Shown here: positions 47,211 to 56,908 of the stretch, in pieces
Layout: every line of letters starts with the position of its first letter
How positions within the stretch are numbered: position 1 is the stretch's first letter
Assembly (NCBI GenBank): GCA_965218865.1
Contig: CBDCME010000081.1
Span: forward strand, 62,001-126,000
Reading direction: 5' to 3'
DNA from: CBDCME01 sp965218865
Lineage (GTDB): Bacteria > Pseudomonadota > Alphaproteobacteria > JAAXGF01
Length of the DNA stretch: 64,000 nt
Notes under the pieces: generated by a model
What the model was told of the DNA's origin: nothing
The model's input: the letters and a program-made list of their open reading frames with translations, nothing else
The model's database searches: none
Made by a program: the position numbers and the translations under genes

Positions 47211-48495
47211 ATTCAGATTTTGCCATTAAAGTCTCATCAAAGTCGAGCAAATTCTTTCCAATTAGTACGCGTACCGAACTCCACCCCTCCTCCGACTTTC
47301 GGACTTCAGCAGAAACTGGCAAAAGCTCGGCTATTGCTTTGGCCTCCGCGCCGAATTCCGGCCGGTAAAAAACAATCGTATGGGCATTGTCGAACGATAC
47401 GTCGTTGGTGCGCCGTTCAACCTTCACCGACTTCGACTCAAGGTAGGATTGAATCCGTCTGGCCATGAGTCGCCGACCGGCCCCATTCGAGACCTCGATA
47501 AGGGCTGCGGAAAGGTTCGGTTTCGGCGAAGACCCCTTACCTTCGGAACTCGCATCGTGGCCCTGGCGCACGATACCTGCTTGAGCGTTCATTTGAAGGC
47601 TCGCGCGCAGTAGTTGCCGTTGTTCCGTGGCATTCGGCTTGGGCGACGGCATCGCCACGACCGTTCTCGTCCCTGAATTCAAAACAAAGACGCCTTCTAT
47701 GGGCTGGGTAATTCTTGGGAATCGTGTCCGCCGTGTGAAATGGAAGGGTTCGAAGCCAGCTATCCGAATGACCGTCGCTGCCCCCAACTCTGGTTCGACG
47801 CCGGCGAGCGAGGTCGCGGCAACCACGCTCGGGTCCGGCTCCGTCACCAGCGTCTGGATCTTCACCGCCGTCCGTTCAATCCAGGTCGTTTTGAGCGGCG
47901 GAATTTCTTGCCTCGCGACCTTGCGGCCACCTGAATTTCGATCGCTTCCCAATGAATCCGCGGCCCCGTTCGCCGATACGATTTTTTCCCGAAGAAGAGC
48001 CAGGTTGGCTTGTACAACGGTGTTTGCAGCGTCGATTGTACGAGCCTTGATCAAAAACTTCGCCGCCAAGGCGTGGTTTCCTTGGAGCAGCGCGGAGTAC
48101 CCCAAGTTATTGAGGCTTTGCACAGATTCCGGATCGAGTTCCAATGCCCGGGCATAATACCGCTGGGCAAGATCGAAGCGCCCCAACCGATCGTACGTGA
48201 CCGCGAGCGCGTTGAGTATCTCGGCCGTGGCTGTTCCTTGTGAGAGGGCAGTGCGGAACGCAGTTGCCGCGAGTCCCAAATGCCCTGCCGCGAGGTAATG
48301 TTTACCGCGATCGTACGGCATCGCTCGGGCAAGGTTCGTTGCCGTGCCGTCGACAGCCGGTCGCGAGTAGATGTCCACGTCCGTACAGGCGGAACACGCC
48401 GCGGTGATAATGGCCGGGATTATCCAACCAACCACGAAGCGAGCCCGTAGGAGTTGGGAAAGTTTGCATGTCAGTCCGAGAAGGTCGTGAGCCAT
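47200..48495 (-). CDS. tadD: TadD-like TPR protein with LytR C-terminal domain
   Basis: 431 residues. A signal or lipoprotein segment (WIIPAIITAACSACTD), then three TPRs (LAATAFRTALSQGTATAEIL, NALAVTYDRLGRFDLAQRYY, SLNNLGYSALLQGNHALAAK), a variable linker, and from about residue 335 a LytR C-terminal fold: AALIEVSNGAGRRLMARRIQ, VFYRPEFGAEAKAIAELLP, VRVLIGKNLLDFD. This combination is found in Tad-locus proteins next to tadC. It starts 5 bp below the tadC end, so the tadC-tadD genes were an operon. Intact. Confidence 0.85.
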   Translation of the reverse strand: MAHDLLGLTCKLSQLLRARFVVGWIIPAIITAACSACTDVDIYSRPAVDGTATNLARAMPYDRGKHYLAAGHLGLAATAFRTALSQGTATAEILNALAVTYDRLGRFDLAQRYYARALELDPESVQSLNNLGYSALLQGNHALAAKFLIKARTIDAANTVVQANLALLREKIVSANGAADSLGSDRNSGGRKVARQEIPPLKTTWIERTAVKIQTLVTEPDPSVVAATSLAGVEPELGAATVIRIAGFEPFHFTRRTRFPRITQPIEGVFVLNSGTRTVVAMPSPKPNATEQRQLLRASLQMNAQAGIVRQGHDASSEGKGSSPKPNLSAALIEVSNGAGRRLMARRIQSYLESKSVKVERRTNDVSFDNAHTIVFYRPEFGAEAKAIAELLPVSAEVRKSEEGWSSVRVLIGKNLLDFDETLMAKSEYEI

Positions 48496-48500
48496 GATAT

Positions 48501-48919
48501 CTATCCTACAGTGTCTCCATTAAGACTGGGTAAGAGCACACGAATTACGCCAATAACGGCTGGAGTCAGGATCGCGATGAAAAGGGCCGGAAAGATGCAA
48601 AGAGCGAGCGGAACCGTCAATTTGACCGGCAAAACGTTTGCTTTACGTTCGGCACGCATCATTCTCATGGTGCGCAGTTCTTGGGCCTTGACACGAAGCG
48701 ATTGCGCAATGCTTGATCCAAGGTTTTCCGACTGCACCAGGAAGTTCACCAGCGACAACGCCTCTTCCAGGCCGACGCGGTGGGCCAAATTTCGCAAAGC
48801 CACCTCCCGGGTCTGACCCGAACGCAGTTCAGCCGCGACAATTGCGTAATTCTCGCCAAGTGTCGGATGCGCCGCGCCGATCTCCTTAGCGACACGATTG
48901 AGGGCCGCATCGAGACTGA
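48501..48919 (-). pseudogene. tadC: tadC, C-terminal part, cut by IS630-D
   Basis: Reads ISLDAALNRVAKEIGAAHP, LRSGQTREVALRNLAHRVG, NFLVQSENLGSSIAQSLRV and the final two hydrophobic helices (PLALCIFPALFIAILTPAVI), the second half of the GspF/TadC platform domain. The first residues at the IS edge reconstitute from the TA duplication. Confidence 0.9.
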
Positions 48920-48921
48920 TA

Positions 48922-50085
48922 CCAACCGCCCTAGAGTTTGACTCGCGCAAAGGTTTACACGCCAGGTTTTGTGTGATTCAAGGTTGTTGGCAACAAGGGA
49001 GTGTGTTCAATGCCAACGATTCCTTTGCGAAACGACTTTGATGCTGAAAGAGTCCGTGTTCTTGCGGCACGGAGCGATGATGGGAACCAGGCGCGACGGC
49101 TTTTGTCGATGGCGGCCATCTACGATGGGATGGATCGAGCGTGCGCGGCGGGTATTGGCGGCATGGATCGGCAGACGTTGCGGGACTGGGTTCACCGGTT
49201 CAACGCGGGAGGTCCGGCCGGTCTGATCGACCGCAAGCCGAACGGGGCGTTGCGTCGGTTGACGCCGTCGCAAATGGCGGCGCTTTCGCGGGCTATCGAG
49301 GCCGGTCCCGATCCCGAACGGGATGGGGTCGTGCGCTGGCGCTGCATCGATCTCAAGCAACTGATCCGAACGCGCTTCGGCGTGGACTATCACGAGCGGA
49401 GCGTCGGCAAGCTGCTGGCCGCGCTCGGGTTCTCGCATATTTCCGCGCGCCCGCGCCACGTCGGCCAGGATGCGCGGGCACAGGAGGAATTTAAAAAAAA
49501 GTTTTCCCGAACACTTGGCGAAAATCGTAGCGGCACAGCCACCGGACACGCCCATCGAGGTTTGGTTTCAAGATGAAATGCGCGTCGGCCAGAAGAACAG
49601 CCTGGTGCGCCAGTGGGCCCCAAAGGGATCGCGCCCGCGCCAGGTCAAGGACCTACGGACCTCTTCGGCGTATCTCTTCGGCGCCATCTGCCCCGAGCGC
49701 GGTGAGGGCGCGGCGCTGGTCATGCCGCGCGCCAATACTGAAGCCATGGACCTGCATCTCGAGGAAATCAGCCGGGCCGTTGCCCCAAACGCCCATGCCG
49801 TCGTGCTGCTCGACCAAGCCGCATGGCACACCACTGCCAAACTCGGCATCCCGGAGAACATCTCCCTCGTGCCTTTGCCACCCAAGTCCCCGGAGCTCAA
49901 TCCCGCCGAAAATGTCTGGCAATACCTCCGCCAGAACTGGCTCTCCAATCGTGTCTTCGACTCCTATGAAGACATCGCCGAGGCCTCTTGCCAAGCCTGG
50001 AACAACCTGACCGACCAACCTTGGAAGATCATGTCCATCGGCCTCAGAGCGTGGGCTCGCACAAGGCAATGTTAAGGGCGGATGG
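48922..50085 (+). mobile_element. IS630-family element, copy D
   Basis: 1164 bp with flanking TA at 48920-48921 and 50086-50087; the right end is GGGCGGATGG, with a T-to-A change. It separates two parts of tadC that do not abut: about 110 codons of tadC between the flanks are missing, so an IS-mediated deletion accompanied it. Confidence 0.95.
49010..50075 (+). CDS. IS630 transposase, copy D, two frames joined at a poly-A run
   Basis: Start ATG 49010. The run is eight A plus G (49493-49501), one base longer than in copy E. C-terminal region reads DSYEDIAEASCQ where copies A, C and E read DSYEAIVEASCQ. DDE motifs intact. Confidence 0.9.
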
Positions 50086-50087
50086 TA

Positions 50088-50208
50088 TAAATACGCTGTT
50101 AACGCCAAATACGATAAACAACGACGTGCAAAACACGAGCAGGAGAACGATCATTTGCGCGTATTCCGCCGCCGTTTCCGGAACGAGAATAGAATCTAAT
50201 ACTGGCAT
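50088..50208 (-). pseudogene. tadC: tadC, N-terminal part
   Basis: Start ATG 50208 with AAAGGAG upstream. Reads MPVLDSILVPETAAEYAQM then a hydrophobic helix (IVLLLVFCTSLFIVFGVNSV) and stops at the IS end. It is the first membrane helix of TadC; the start lies 18 bp after the expected end of tadB, as in intact tad operons. Confidence 0.82.
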
Positions 50209-50226
50209 GACACACGCTCCTTTGAG

Positions 50227-50831
50227 TTAGACGCGAATATTGACCATTCACCACATGATAACGACCCGGATGTTATGAGCGCGCCGCCGACCATAAAAAT
50301 TTTCCAGAACAGCGGATCAGCCTCAACCGAAGTATAATACTCGGGGTTGAAAATCATGATGCATCCAACAATGAAGAACGGAATACAAGATAGAAGGAGT
50401 GCCGACCCTCGTCTCTCAATCGACTGCGCCTCGATTTTCTTCTGCATGTGGCGTCGATCGCGGATTACCTTGGACACATTTTCGAGTACTTCCGCGAGGT
50501 CGCCGCCGGTACCATGCTGTATGATCACGCAAACAACGACGAAACGAAAATCCTCGTTGTTAACGCGTTTCCCCATGTTCTCGAGCGCGTCGCGCATGTC
50601 CAGTCCAAACGTAACTTCATCAACCAAAATTCCGAATTCGCTACCTAGGGGGTCTGGCGTTTCTTTTGCCACCAAGGACATGGCTGCGTTATTCGGATGT
50701 CCAGCTCGCAGACTCCGGCCGATCATGTCGAGCGCATCGGGGAGTTGCTCACCGAACTTCTTTTTCCTCACTTCGACCTTGATCAATACGTAAATAAACG
50801 GAATCGTTCCCGCTGCGACCGCGAGCACTAA
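50227..50831 (-). pseudogene. tadB: tadB, C-terminal part
   Basis: Reads VLAVAAGTIPFIYVLIKVEV, KFGEQLPDALDMIGRSLRAG, GILVDEVTFGLDMRDALENM, HGTGGDLAEVLENVSKVIRD, PEYYTSVEADPLFWKIFMVG: the TadB platform protein after its first helices. Near 50262 the frame changes (the expected tail is VIMW, then MVNIRV to TAA at 50227) and an in-frame TGA interrupts that tail, so the C-terminus is also damaged. Confidence 0.85.
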
Positions 50832-50833
50832 TA

Positions 50834-51996
50834 CCAACCGCCCTAGAGTTTGACTCGCGCAAAGGTTTACACGCTAGGTTTTGTGTGATTCAAGGTTGTT
50901 GGCAACAAGGGAGTGTGTTCAATGCCAACGATTCCTTTGCGAAACGACTTTGATGCTGAAAGAGTCCGTGTTCTTGCGGCACGGAGCGATGATGGGAACC
51001 AGGCGCGACGGCTTTTGTCGATGGCGGCCATCTACGATGGGATGGATCGAGCGTGCGCGGCGCGTATTGGCGGCATGGATCGGCAGACGTTGCGGGACTG
51101 GGTTCACCGGTTCAACGCGGGAGGTCCGGCCGGTCTGATCGACCGCAAGCCGAACGGGGCGTTGCGTCGGTTGACGCCGTCGCAAATGGCGGCGCTTTCG
51201 CGGGCTATCGAGGCCGGTCCCGATCCCGAACGGGATGGGGTCGTGCGCTGGCGCTGCATCGATCTCAAGCAACTGATCCGAACGCGCTTCGGCGTGGACT
51301 ATCACGAGCGGAGCGTCGGCAAGCTGCTGGCCGCGCTCGGGTTCTCGCATATTTCCGCGCGCCCGCGCCACGTCGGCCAGGATGCGCGGGCACAGGAGGA
51401 ATTTAAAAAAAGTTTTCCCGAACACTTGGCGAAAATCGTAGCGGCACAGCCACCGGACACGCCCATCGAGGTTTGGTTTCAAGATGAAATGCGCGTCGGC
51501 CAGAAGAACAGCCTGGTGCGCCAGTGGGCCCCAAAGGGATCGCGCCCGCGCCAGGTCAAGGACCTACGGACCTCTTCGGCGTATCTCTTCGGCGCCATCT
51601 GCCCCGAGCGCGGTGAGGGCGCGGCGCTGGTCATGCCGCGCGCCAATACTGAAGCCATGGACCTGCATCTCGAGGAAATCAGCCGGGCCGTTGCCCCAAA
51701 CGCCCATGCCGTCGTGCTGCTCGACCAAGCCGCATGGCACACCACTGCCAAACTCGGCATCCCGGAGAACATCTCCCTCGTGCCTTTGCCACCCAAGTCC
51801 CCGGAGCTCAATCCCGCCGAAAATGTCTGGCAATACCTCCGCCAGAACTGGCTCTCCAATCGTGTCTTCGACTCCTATGAAGCCATCGTCGAGGCCTCTT
51901 GCCAAGCCTGTAACAACCTGACCAACCGACCTTGGAAGATCATGTCCATCGGCCTCAGAGCGTGGGCTCGCACAAGTCAATGTTAAGGGCGGTTGG
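50834..51996 (+). mobile_element. IS630-family element, copy E
   Basis: 1163 bp, flanking TA at 50832-50833 and 51997-51998, inserted in tadB between MPIA and VLAVAAG. This is the only copy whose transposase is a single open frame and is the best candidate for the active source. Confidence 0.95.
50922..51986 (+). CDS. IS630 transposase, copy E, single full-length frame
   Basis: 354 residues from ATG 50922. The A run is seven A plus G, so reading goes EEFKKSFPEHLAKIVAAQ without a break and joins the HTH half (MDRQTLRDWVHRFNAGGP) to the DDE half (VWFQDEMRVGQKNS, VLLDQAAWHTTAKLG, NPAENVWQYLRQNW). All other copies differ in the length of this run. Confidence 0.93.
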   Translation: MPTIPLRNDFDAERVRVLAARSDDGNQARRLLSMAAIYDGMDRACAARIGGMDRQTLRDWVHRFNAGGPAGLIDRKPNGALRRLTPSQMAALSRAIEAGPDPERDGVVRWRCIDLKQLIRTRFGVDYHERSVGKLLAALGFSHISARPRHVGQDARAQEEFKKSFPEHLAKIVAAQPPDTPIEVWFQDEMRVGQKNSLVRQWAPKGSRPRQVKDLRTSSAYLFGAICPERGEGAALVMPRANTEAMDLHLEEISRAVAPNAHAVVLLDQAAWHTTAKLGIPENISLVPLPPKSPELNPAENVWQYLRQNWLSNRVFDSYEAIVEASCQACNNLTNRPWKIMSIGLRAWARTSQC

Positions 51997-51998
51997 TA

Positions 51999-52228
51999 TA
52001 AGCACACCGCGATCGGCATCCTAAGGATAATGTACGTCAGCCCAAAGACAGTGCCGGCCAGGATTATGACAATACTGAGGAACAAATTCGTCGTGGCAAC
52101 TAAACCGGCGCGCACGAGCCAATCCTCAAGGGTTCGGATCGGGGAGAAGCCCCTCTTATTCTTGTTGCATTTGCGTAAAAGCGTATGCAAAACGTCGATG
52201 GTTTCGGTGCCGGAGGCAAGCATACGTA
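51999..52228 (-). pseudogene. tadB: tadB, middle part
   Basis: Reads MLASGTETIDVLHTLLRKC, RTLEDWLVRAGLVATTNLF and a hydrophobic helix LSIVIILAGTVFGLTYIILR, ending at the TA of IS630-E. It lies between IS5-3 and IS630-E and connects the N- and C-terminal parts of TadB. Confidence 0.85.
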
Positions 52229-53460
52229 GTCGCCCGTGAAGAACGTGTAAGCGGCTGATGTTGGTAGCTCTTTCGGTTTGGCGAAGTAATCGGATTTGCA
52301 AGAAAACGGGTTTTGGGCCTGAAAAGCTTGTGATTTGAAATAATTGATTTTGGGGATTCCCTTCCGTTGCGGAACGTGATTCTCTGCTCCCGTCGATTGG
52401 GATTGGAGAACTGTGATGAAGCCATCGCGCAAGGTGTCATCGGGAATAGAGGACCTGTTCCGCTCGCGGTTCGAAAACATCATCAACCTGCGCCACGAGT
52501 TGGTGGTGTTGGGGGGCCGGATCGCGTGGACTTTCTTCGACGAGACCTATGAAGCCTTGTATTCGGAGGAGGGTCGGCCGGGGGTCCCGACGCGGTTGAT
52601 GGTTGGGCTGCACATCCTCAAGCATATGTTCGATCTCTCGGATGAGGAGGTCTGCGAGCGCTGGGTCTACGACCCATACTTCCAGTGCTTCTGCGGCGAA
52701 GAGTACTTTCAGCATGAGCTGCCCATGGAGCGCTCGTCGATGACCCGGTGGCGGGACCGGATCGGGCCGGAAGGTTTGGAGAAGGTATTCCAGGAGAGCC
52801 TGGCCGTGGCCCACCGGGTGGGGGCGCTGCGGGAGAAGGACCTCGAGCGGGTGACGGTGGACACCACCGTACAAGAGAAGGCGATTGCCTTTCCGACCGA
52901 CGCCAAACTGATGCAACGAGCCCGCGAGCGGCTGGTGCGACTGGCACGGGAGCACGGCATTGCCCTGCGTCAGTCCTATACCCGCCTGGGCAAGAGGGCG
53001 TTGATCATGCAAGGCCGCTACCGCCATGCCAAACAGCACAAGCGGGCCAACAAGGCCCTGCGCAAGCTCAAGACCTATCTCGGGCGCACCGTCCGCGACA
53101 TCCGCCGCAAGACGGCCCAGGAGGAGAGGCTAACCCCAACAAACACCGCGTCTTTAGATCAGGCCAGAAACGCGGCATCACGCCGACGATCAAGAAGGAG
53201 CTCAGGCGGCGCTCCGCCGTCGAGGCCGTGATCGGACATCTCAAGAGCGATGGCAGGCTGGGGCGCAACTTCCTCAAAGGCCGCGACGGCGACAAGATCA
53301 ACGCCATCCTCGCCGGCGCCGGCTACAACTACCGCCTTGTCCTCAAATGGCTGAGGCGTTTGTTTGTCCAAATCCTGGCCGCGCTCCTCAGCGACATCTC
53401 GCACCCCACCGCAAACCCAATCGCCGCTTCAGCTTGAAATCAGGGTTCTTCACGGACGAC
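52229..53460 (+). mobile_element. IS5-family element, copy 3, internally deleted
   Basis: 1232 bp instead of 1566; both ends are complete and are flanked by a perfect 6-bp repeat TACGTA at 52223-52228 and 53461-53466. Removing it restores RRLRMLASG in tadB. The 334-bp internal deletion lies between codons for KTAQEE and NKHRVF. Confidence 0.93.
52416..53437 (+). pseudogene. IS5-family transposase, copy 3, deleted and out of frame
   Basis: From ATG 52416 the frame matches copies 1 and 2 to KTAQEE at about 53125 and then continues in a wrong frame; the C-terminal part (ITPTIKKELRRRSAVEAVIG to NPIAASA) is in another frame to 53437. The second DDE residue (YVDKGYQG) is deleted. It could move only with a transposase supplied by copies 1 or 2. 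Confidence 0.9.
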
Positions 53461-53593
53461 TACGTAGCCGTCGGTTTATGGAACGTTGATCCGTGCTGTC
53501 GCCACTAAGGAATAAAGTGTGTATTCCGTCGGCGAACAAGAGGATTTCGATGAAAACCGTACCAAGAATTAGGTAAAGCGGATCAAAATTCAT
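53461..53593 (-). pseudogene. tadB: tadB, N-terminal part
   Basis: Start ATG 53593. Reads MNFDPLYLILGTVFIEILLF and ADGIHTLFLSGDSTDQRSIN, then RRLR at the IS5-3 duplication. It follows the cpaF stop by 10 bp, as in intact tad operons. The three pieces plus two IS make tadB one of the clearest reconstructable split genes here. Confidence 0.85.
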
Positions 53594-53603
53594 TTGTTTG
53601 GTC

Positions 53604-55004
53604 CTATCCCAACGGTGTGTCGGGGGCGAAGATGTCCGAAGACAAGTCTATGCCCCGGCTGCTGAACTGTTCGGCAAATTTCGGCCGGATCCCCGTTGCC
53701 CGGTATTCTCCGACGATGTTGCCGTCGGCGTCGGTTTCGAGGCGCACGAACCTGAATATCTCCTGCATGGAAACAATGTCGCCTTCCATATCGGTGACCT
53801 CGTGAAGACTTATCAGCCGCCGTTTGCCGTCGCTCATTCGAGAGAGCTGGATGACAACGTGCAAAGCCGACGCGATCTGTGAGCGCATGCTTTTTGGCGG
53901 TAAATCGAGCCCCGCCGTACTGACCATCTGTTCCAGCCTCGAAAGCGAGTCGCGGCAGGAATTGGCGTGAATGGTGGTCATCGATCCGTCGTGACCCGTG
54001 TTCATCGCTTGCAGCATGTCGAAGGCCTCCCCGCCACGGACCTCGCCAACGATGATTCGATCGGGGCGCATGCGCAGAGCACTTTTCACCAGTTGCCTTT
54101 GGGTTATTTCCCCTTTCCCCTCGATGTTTTCCGGACGCGTTTCCATGCGTGCCACATGACGCTGCTGAAGCTGGAGTTCGGCGGCGTCTTCAATCGTCAC
54201 GATCCGTTCGCGATCGTTGATAAAGTTCGAAATGGCATTCAGCATCGTTGTCTTACCGCTTCCGGTGCCGCCCGAGATCAGAATGTTGAGACGGGAGCGA
54301 ACGACGGCTTCAAGCAGAACCACCATTTCCTTGGTGACCGTGCCGACCTCGACTAAACATTCCATGGTGAATCTTCGGGTTCCGAATTTCCGGATAGAAC
54401 GGAGGGGACCGTCTACCGCGATCAGTGCAATAACGGCGTTGACGCGCGAACCGTCGGCAAGCCGCGCATCGACCATCGGTTGGGATTCGTCGATTCGGCG
54501 CCCCACGTCCGAGGCAATACGGTTGATGATGCGCAGGAGGTGACGGTCGTCCCCGAACTTGACCCCCGTCTCCGTCAATTTGCCATCACGCTCGACATAG
54601 ACATTGGCGTACGTATTGACCAAAATATCGGTTATCGATTCATCCTTCAGTAAACATTCGATCGGGCCGAGGCCCATGACCTCGTCCAGAACATCGGGGA
54701 TGATCTGATCCTTTTCACTTTGCGTCAGGGGGGAAGCCTGGTCCGCGAGCAATTCCTGGAGGATTTCGCCGACTTGGCTGCGGAATTCATTGGGCTCCAA
54801 CTTGGCGATCATTGAGAAGTTGATAGAATCCAAGAGCTGCCGGTGGAGCTGTACCTTCAAATCCGTATACCGAGACGAGCCCCACTCCGGTTCGTTCGAG
54901 GCAACCGGCAGGGTGGTAACGTTGCCACCTACTTCCGGCTCAACCTTTTCGTCAGGAGTGGATACAGTTTGTTCGGCGGTATTATTTTTTAACTGGCGGA
55001 ACAT
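53604..55004 (-). CDS. cpaF: CpaF/TadA family type II/IV secretion ATPase
   Basis: 466 residues, intact; hexameric ATPase that powers Flp pilus assembly through TadB/TadC. Walker A GGTGSGKTT at about 245-253, DEDD-like IEDAAELQ, Walker B RMRPDRIIVGEVRGGEA, His box TTIHANSCRDSL. N-terminal region (residues 1-95) is the usual variable segment with a GLGPIECLLKDESITDILVN motif after it. Start ATG 55004 with GAGAGGT-type sequence upstream. Without TadB or TadC it has no platform to act on. Confidence 0.95.
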   Translation of the reverse strand: MFRQLKNNTAEQTVSTPDEKVEPEVGGNVTTLPVASNEPEWGSSRYTDLKVQLHRQLLDSINFSMIAKLEPNEFRSQVGEILQELLADQASPLTQSEKDQIIPDVLDEVMGLGPIECLLKDESITDILVNTYANVYVERDGKLTETGVKFGDDRHLLRIINRIASDVGRRIDESQPMVDARLADGSRVNAVIALIAVDGPLRSIRKFGTRRFTMECLVEVGTVTKEMVVLLEAVVRSRLNILISGGTGSGKTTMLNAISNFINDRERIVTIEDAAELQLQQRHVARMETRPENIEGKGEITQRQLVKSALRMRPDRIIVGEVRGGEAFDMLQAMNTGHDGSMTTIHANSCRDSLSRLEQMVSTAGLDLPPKSMRSQIASALHVVIQLSRMSDGKRRLISLHEVTDMEGDIVSMQEIFRFVRLETDADGNIVGEYRATGIRPKFAEQFSSRGIDLSSDIFAPDTPLG

Positions 55005-55036
55005 AGCTTACCTCTCAAGTCAACCTATCGTCGACA

Positions 55037-56239
55037 TTATCCACGATGCGTCAGTACCGGCTCTTGCCGATTGGAACTTTTCTCGGAAATAAGTTGAGCA
55101 ACCCATTTTCGAACCTGTTTCTCGACGACACACCGGCTTTTGACATCCGTTAACGGCACCCCACAGTCCAGGGCCCGGCGAACGGTTTTGTAATCATTGC
55201 TGATGAAGTGGTCGAAACGTCGACCCAATACTTTTTCGGCCTCCTTGACGCGGATTCCATCGCCCCACCGGCTATCGTGCCGGTTGAGGAAGACGCGCAC
55301 GTTGTCGGTCGCGATCCCTTCGTCCCTGATGGTGTCGATCTGGCGCCGTGTTTCCCGGATCGCGGCTACCGTGAGCTGGGTGACAATCACGATGCGGTCC
55401 GAGGCAATGAGTGCTTCGCACGTCCATGCCGACCACGTATGGGGGAGATCCATAACCGCGAACTCGTACTCGTCGCGGGCAATGTTGACCAATCGGTTCA
55501 CCAGCTCGGGAGTCACGGAGTCGAACGATAACAATTTTCCGGGGGCGGCAAGAACATCCAGGCCGGTGGCCTCGTGACGCGTCATGACGCCGCGAAGGAA
55601 GGACCCACCCATTCCGCTCGACGCCTCTATGATGTCGTCAAGTCCGTTTTGGCTGCGAAGGTCGAGGTAAAGGGCCACGCTGCCGAACTGGAGGTCCAAG
55701 TCCATCAGGCAAACCCGCCCGTTCCGTTCGCCGCCGTTTGTGAGGCTGGACGCCGTCTGTATGGCGACGGTCGTCGCACCCAGGCCACCGCGGGCGTTGA
55801 GAAAGGAGATGACCATGCCCGCGGGTTTCGTCGACGTCACCACAGGCATTTGGTGGCGATTCGCGAGGGCGAGCGCGGCCTCTAATTCCGCGTGCGAAAT
55901 CGGTTGGGGCAGAAAGTCGACGACACCGAGTCGCATCAACTGACGGATACCGTCGACGGTGGGGTCGGGGGACGAGGCCAGAATGGGAATTCGGCCCGAA
56001 TACTTGTCGACGATCTTGCCGATCATCTCCGCGCCGACACCACCGCCGAGCTTGACGTCCAAGAAAAGAACGTTTGAACCGTTTACGTCACCGATGTCCG
56101 TCCCCGCGCTTTGCATATCGACAACACGGGTTTCCAACTTGGCGTTTTCCACCTTGCCAAAAGCGGTTTGAAGCTGTGTCTCCGTTTCCCGAGAGCGCAA
56201 GACGCCCAAAACATTCAGCTTAACCTTATCGGACATCAT
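55037..56239 (-). CDS. cpaE: CpaE-like Flp pilus localisation ATPase (ParA/MinD type)
   Basis: 400 residues. Residues 1-125 form a receiver-like domain (NVLFLDVKLGGGVGAEMIGK, LRQLMRLGVVDFLPQPI-type end), and from about 140 a ParA/MinD-type ATPase (MVISFLNARGGLGATTVAIQ, CLMDLDLQFGSVALYLDL, FAVMDLPHTWSAWTCEAL). The Walker A reads ARGGLGATT, with A instead of K, as in many CpaE proteins. Start ATG 56239 with GGAGGG upstream; a longer frame upstream has no coding support. Polar localisation of the Tad machine is the family role. Confidence 0.92.
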   Translation of the reverse strand: MMSDKVKLNVLGVLRSRETETQLQTAFGKVENAKLETRVVDMQSAGTDIGDVNGSNVLFLDVKLGGGVGAEMIGKIVDKYSGRIPILASSPDPTVDGIRQLMRLGVVDFLPQPISHAELEAALALANRHQMPVVTSTKPAGMVISFLNARGGLGATTVAIQTASSLTNGGERNGRVCLMDLDLQFGSVALYLDLRSQNGLDDIIEASSGMGGSFLRGVMTRHEATGLDVLAAPGKLLSFDSVTPELVNRLVNIARDEYEFAVMDLPHTWSAWTCEALIASDRIVIVTQLTVAAIRETRRQIDTIRDEGIATDNVRVFLNRHDSRWGDGIRVKEAEKVLGRRFDHFISNDYKTVRRALDCGVPLTDVKSRCVVEKQVRKWVAQLISEKSSNRQEPVLTHRG

Positions 56240-56301
56240 CGAATTCCCTCCTTCGTACCTTTCATCCCCATCCGTATCGACAAGCTCTTCAGAACCAACG
56301 A

Positions 56302-56907
56302 TCAGAGGACGGGTGTGGTCATGCTCAAGTCCTCGCTGACCAAACTTGACGAAAACGCCGGCATGTCGACATCGTCGAGGCCGAGAAACCAATCAAACAT
56401 CACCCAGTCCCAGGTCATGTTTTGTAAACGCACGGTCACCAACGCGACGGGGCCACCGGGACGGCCAACGAAACCGAGGTCCATCGGGGTGTAATCGACG
56501 GCCACATTTGCCGCGTCTAATTGATTTCCGCCGAAGGCGCGGTTCATCTCTGTCACGATGCGGGCATGCGCCGCCGGGTCGAAAGAAAAACCGTTCGTGC
56601 AGCTCGAGCTGGCGCCATCGCAAACCACCGTTGACGGCGCGAACGGTGGCATGGGCTCGTCGCCAAACCTGTTCCCGTTTGTCTTACCGGTGAATTCTGT
56701 CAGCTCTTCCGCCACTGGATCGGAGACGGCGGCAATACGAACACCCATCTGAGCCGCTTTTTCGCCGCTGGTCCACCAGAAGTAAGTGATCGCTAACTCT
56801 ACGATCATAAAGGTTAATCCGAGCGCCGCGGGTAGCATGATCGCCATCTCGACCAGGGCGTGGCCCTGCTCGTCACGGATGAATTTCCTTGAAAATGTTG
56901 CCATCAT
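56302..56907 (-). CDS. TadE/TadG-like pseudopilin
   Basis: About 201 residues with one N-terminal prepilin-like helix: FIRDEQGHALVEMAIMLPAA, where G-H and the fifth-residue E fit the TadE prepilin processing site. The remainder is a soluble periplasmic domain (VVCDGASSSCTNGFSFDP, with two Cys). Start ATG 56907 lies just after the natural TadE stop; a GTG at 56916 is an alternative. Intact; would be a minor pilin. Confidence 0.85.
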   Translation of the reverse strand: MMATFSRKFIRDEQGHALVEMAIMLPAALGLTFMIVELAITYFWWTSGEKAAQMGVRIAAVSDPVAEELTEFTGKTNGNRFGDEPMPPFAPSTVVCDGASSSCTNGFSFDPAAHARIVTEMNRAFGGNQLDAANVAVDYTPMDLGFVGRPGGPVALVTVRLQNMTWDWVMFDWFLGLDDVDMPAFSSSLVSEDLSMTTPVL

Positions 56908-56908
56908 G

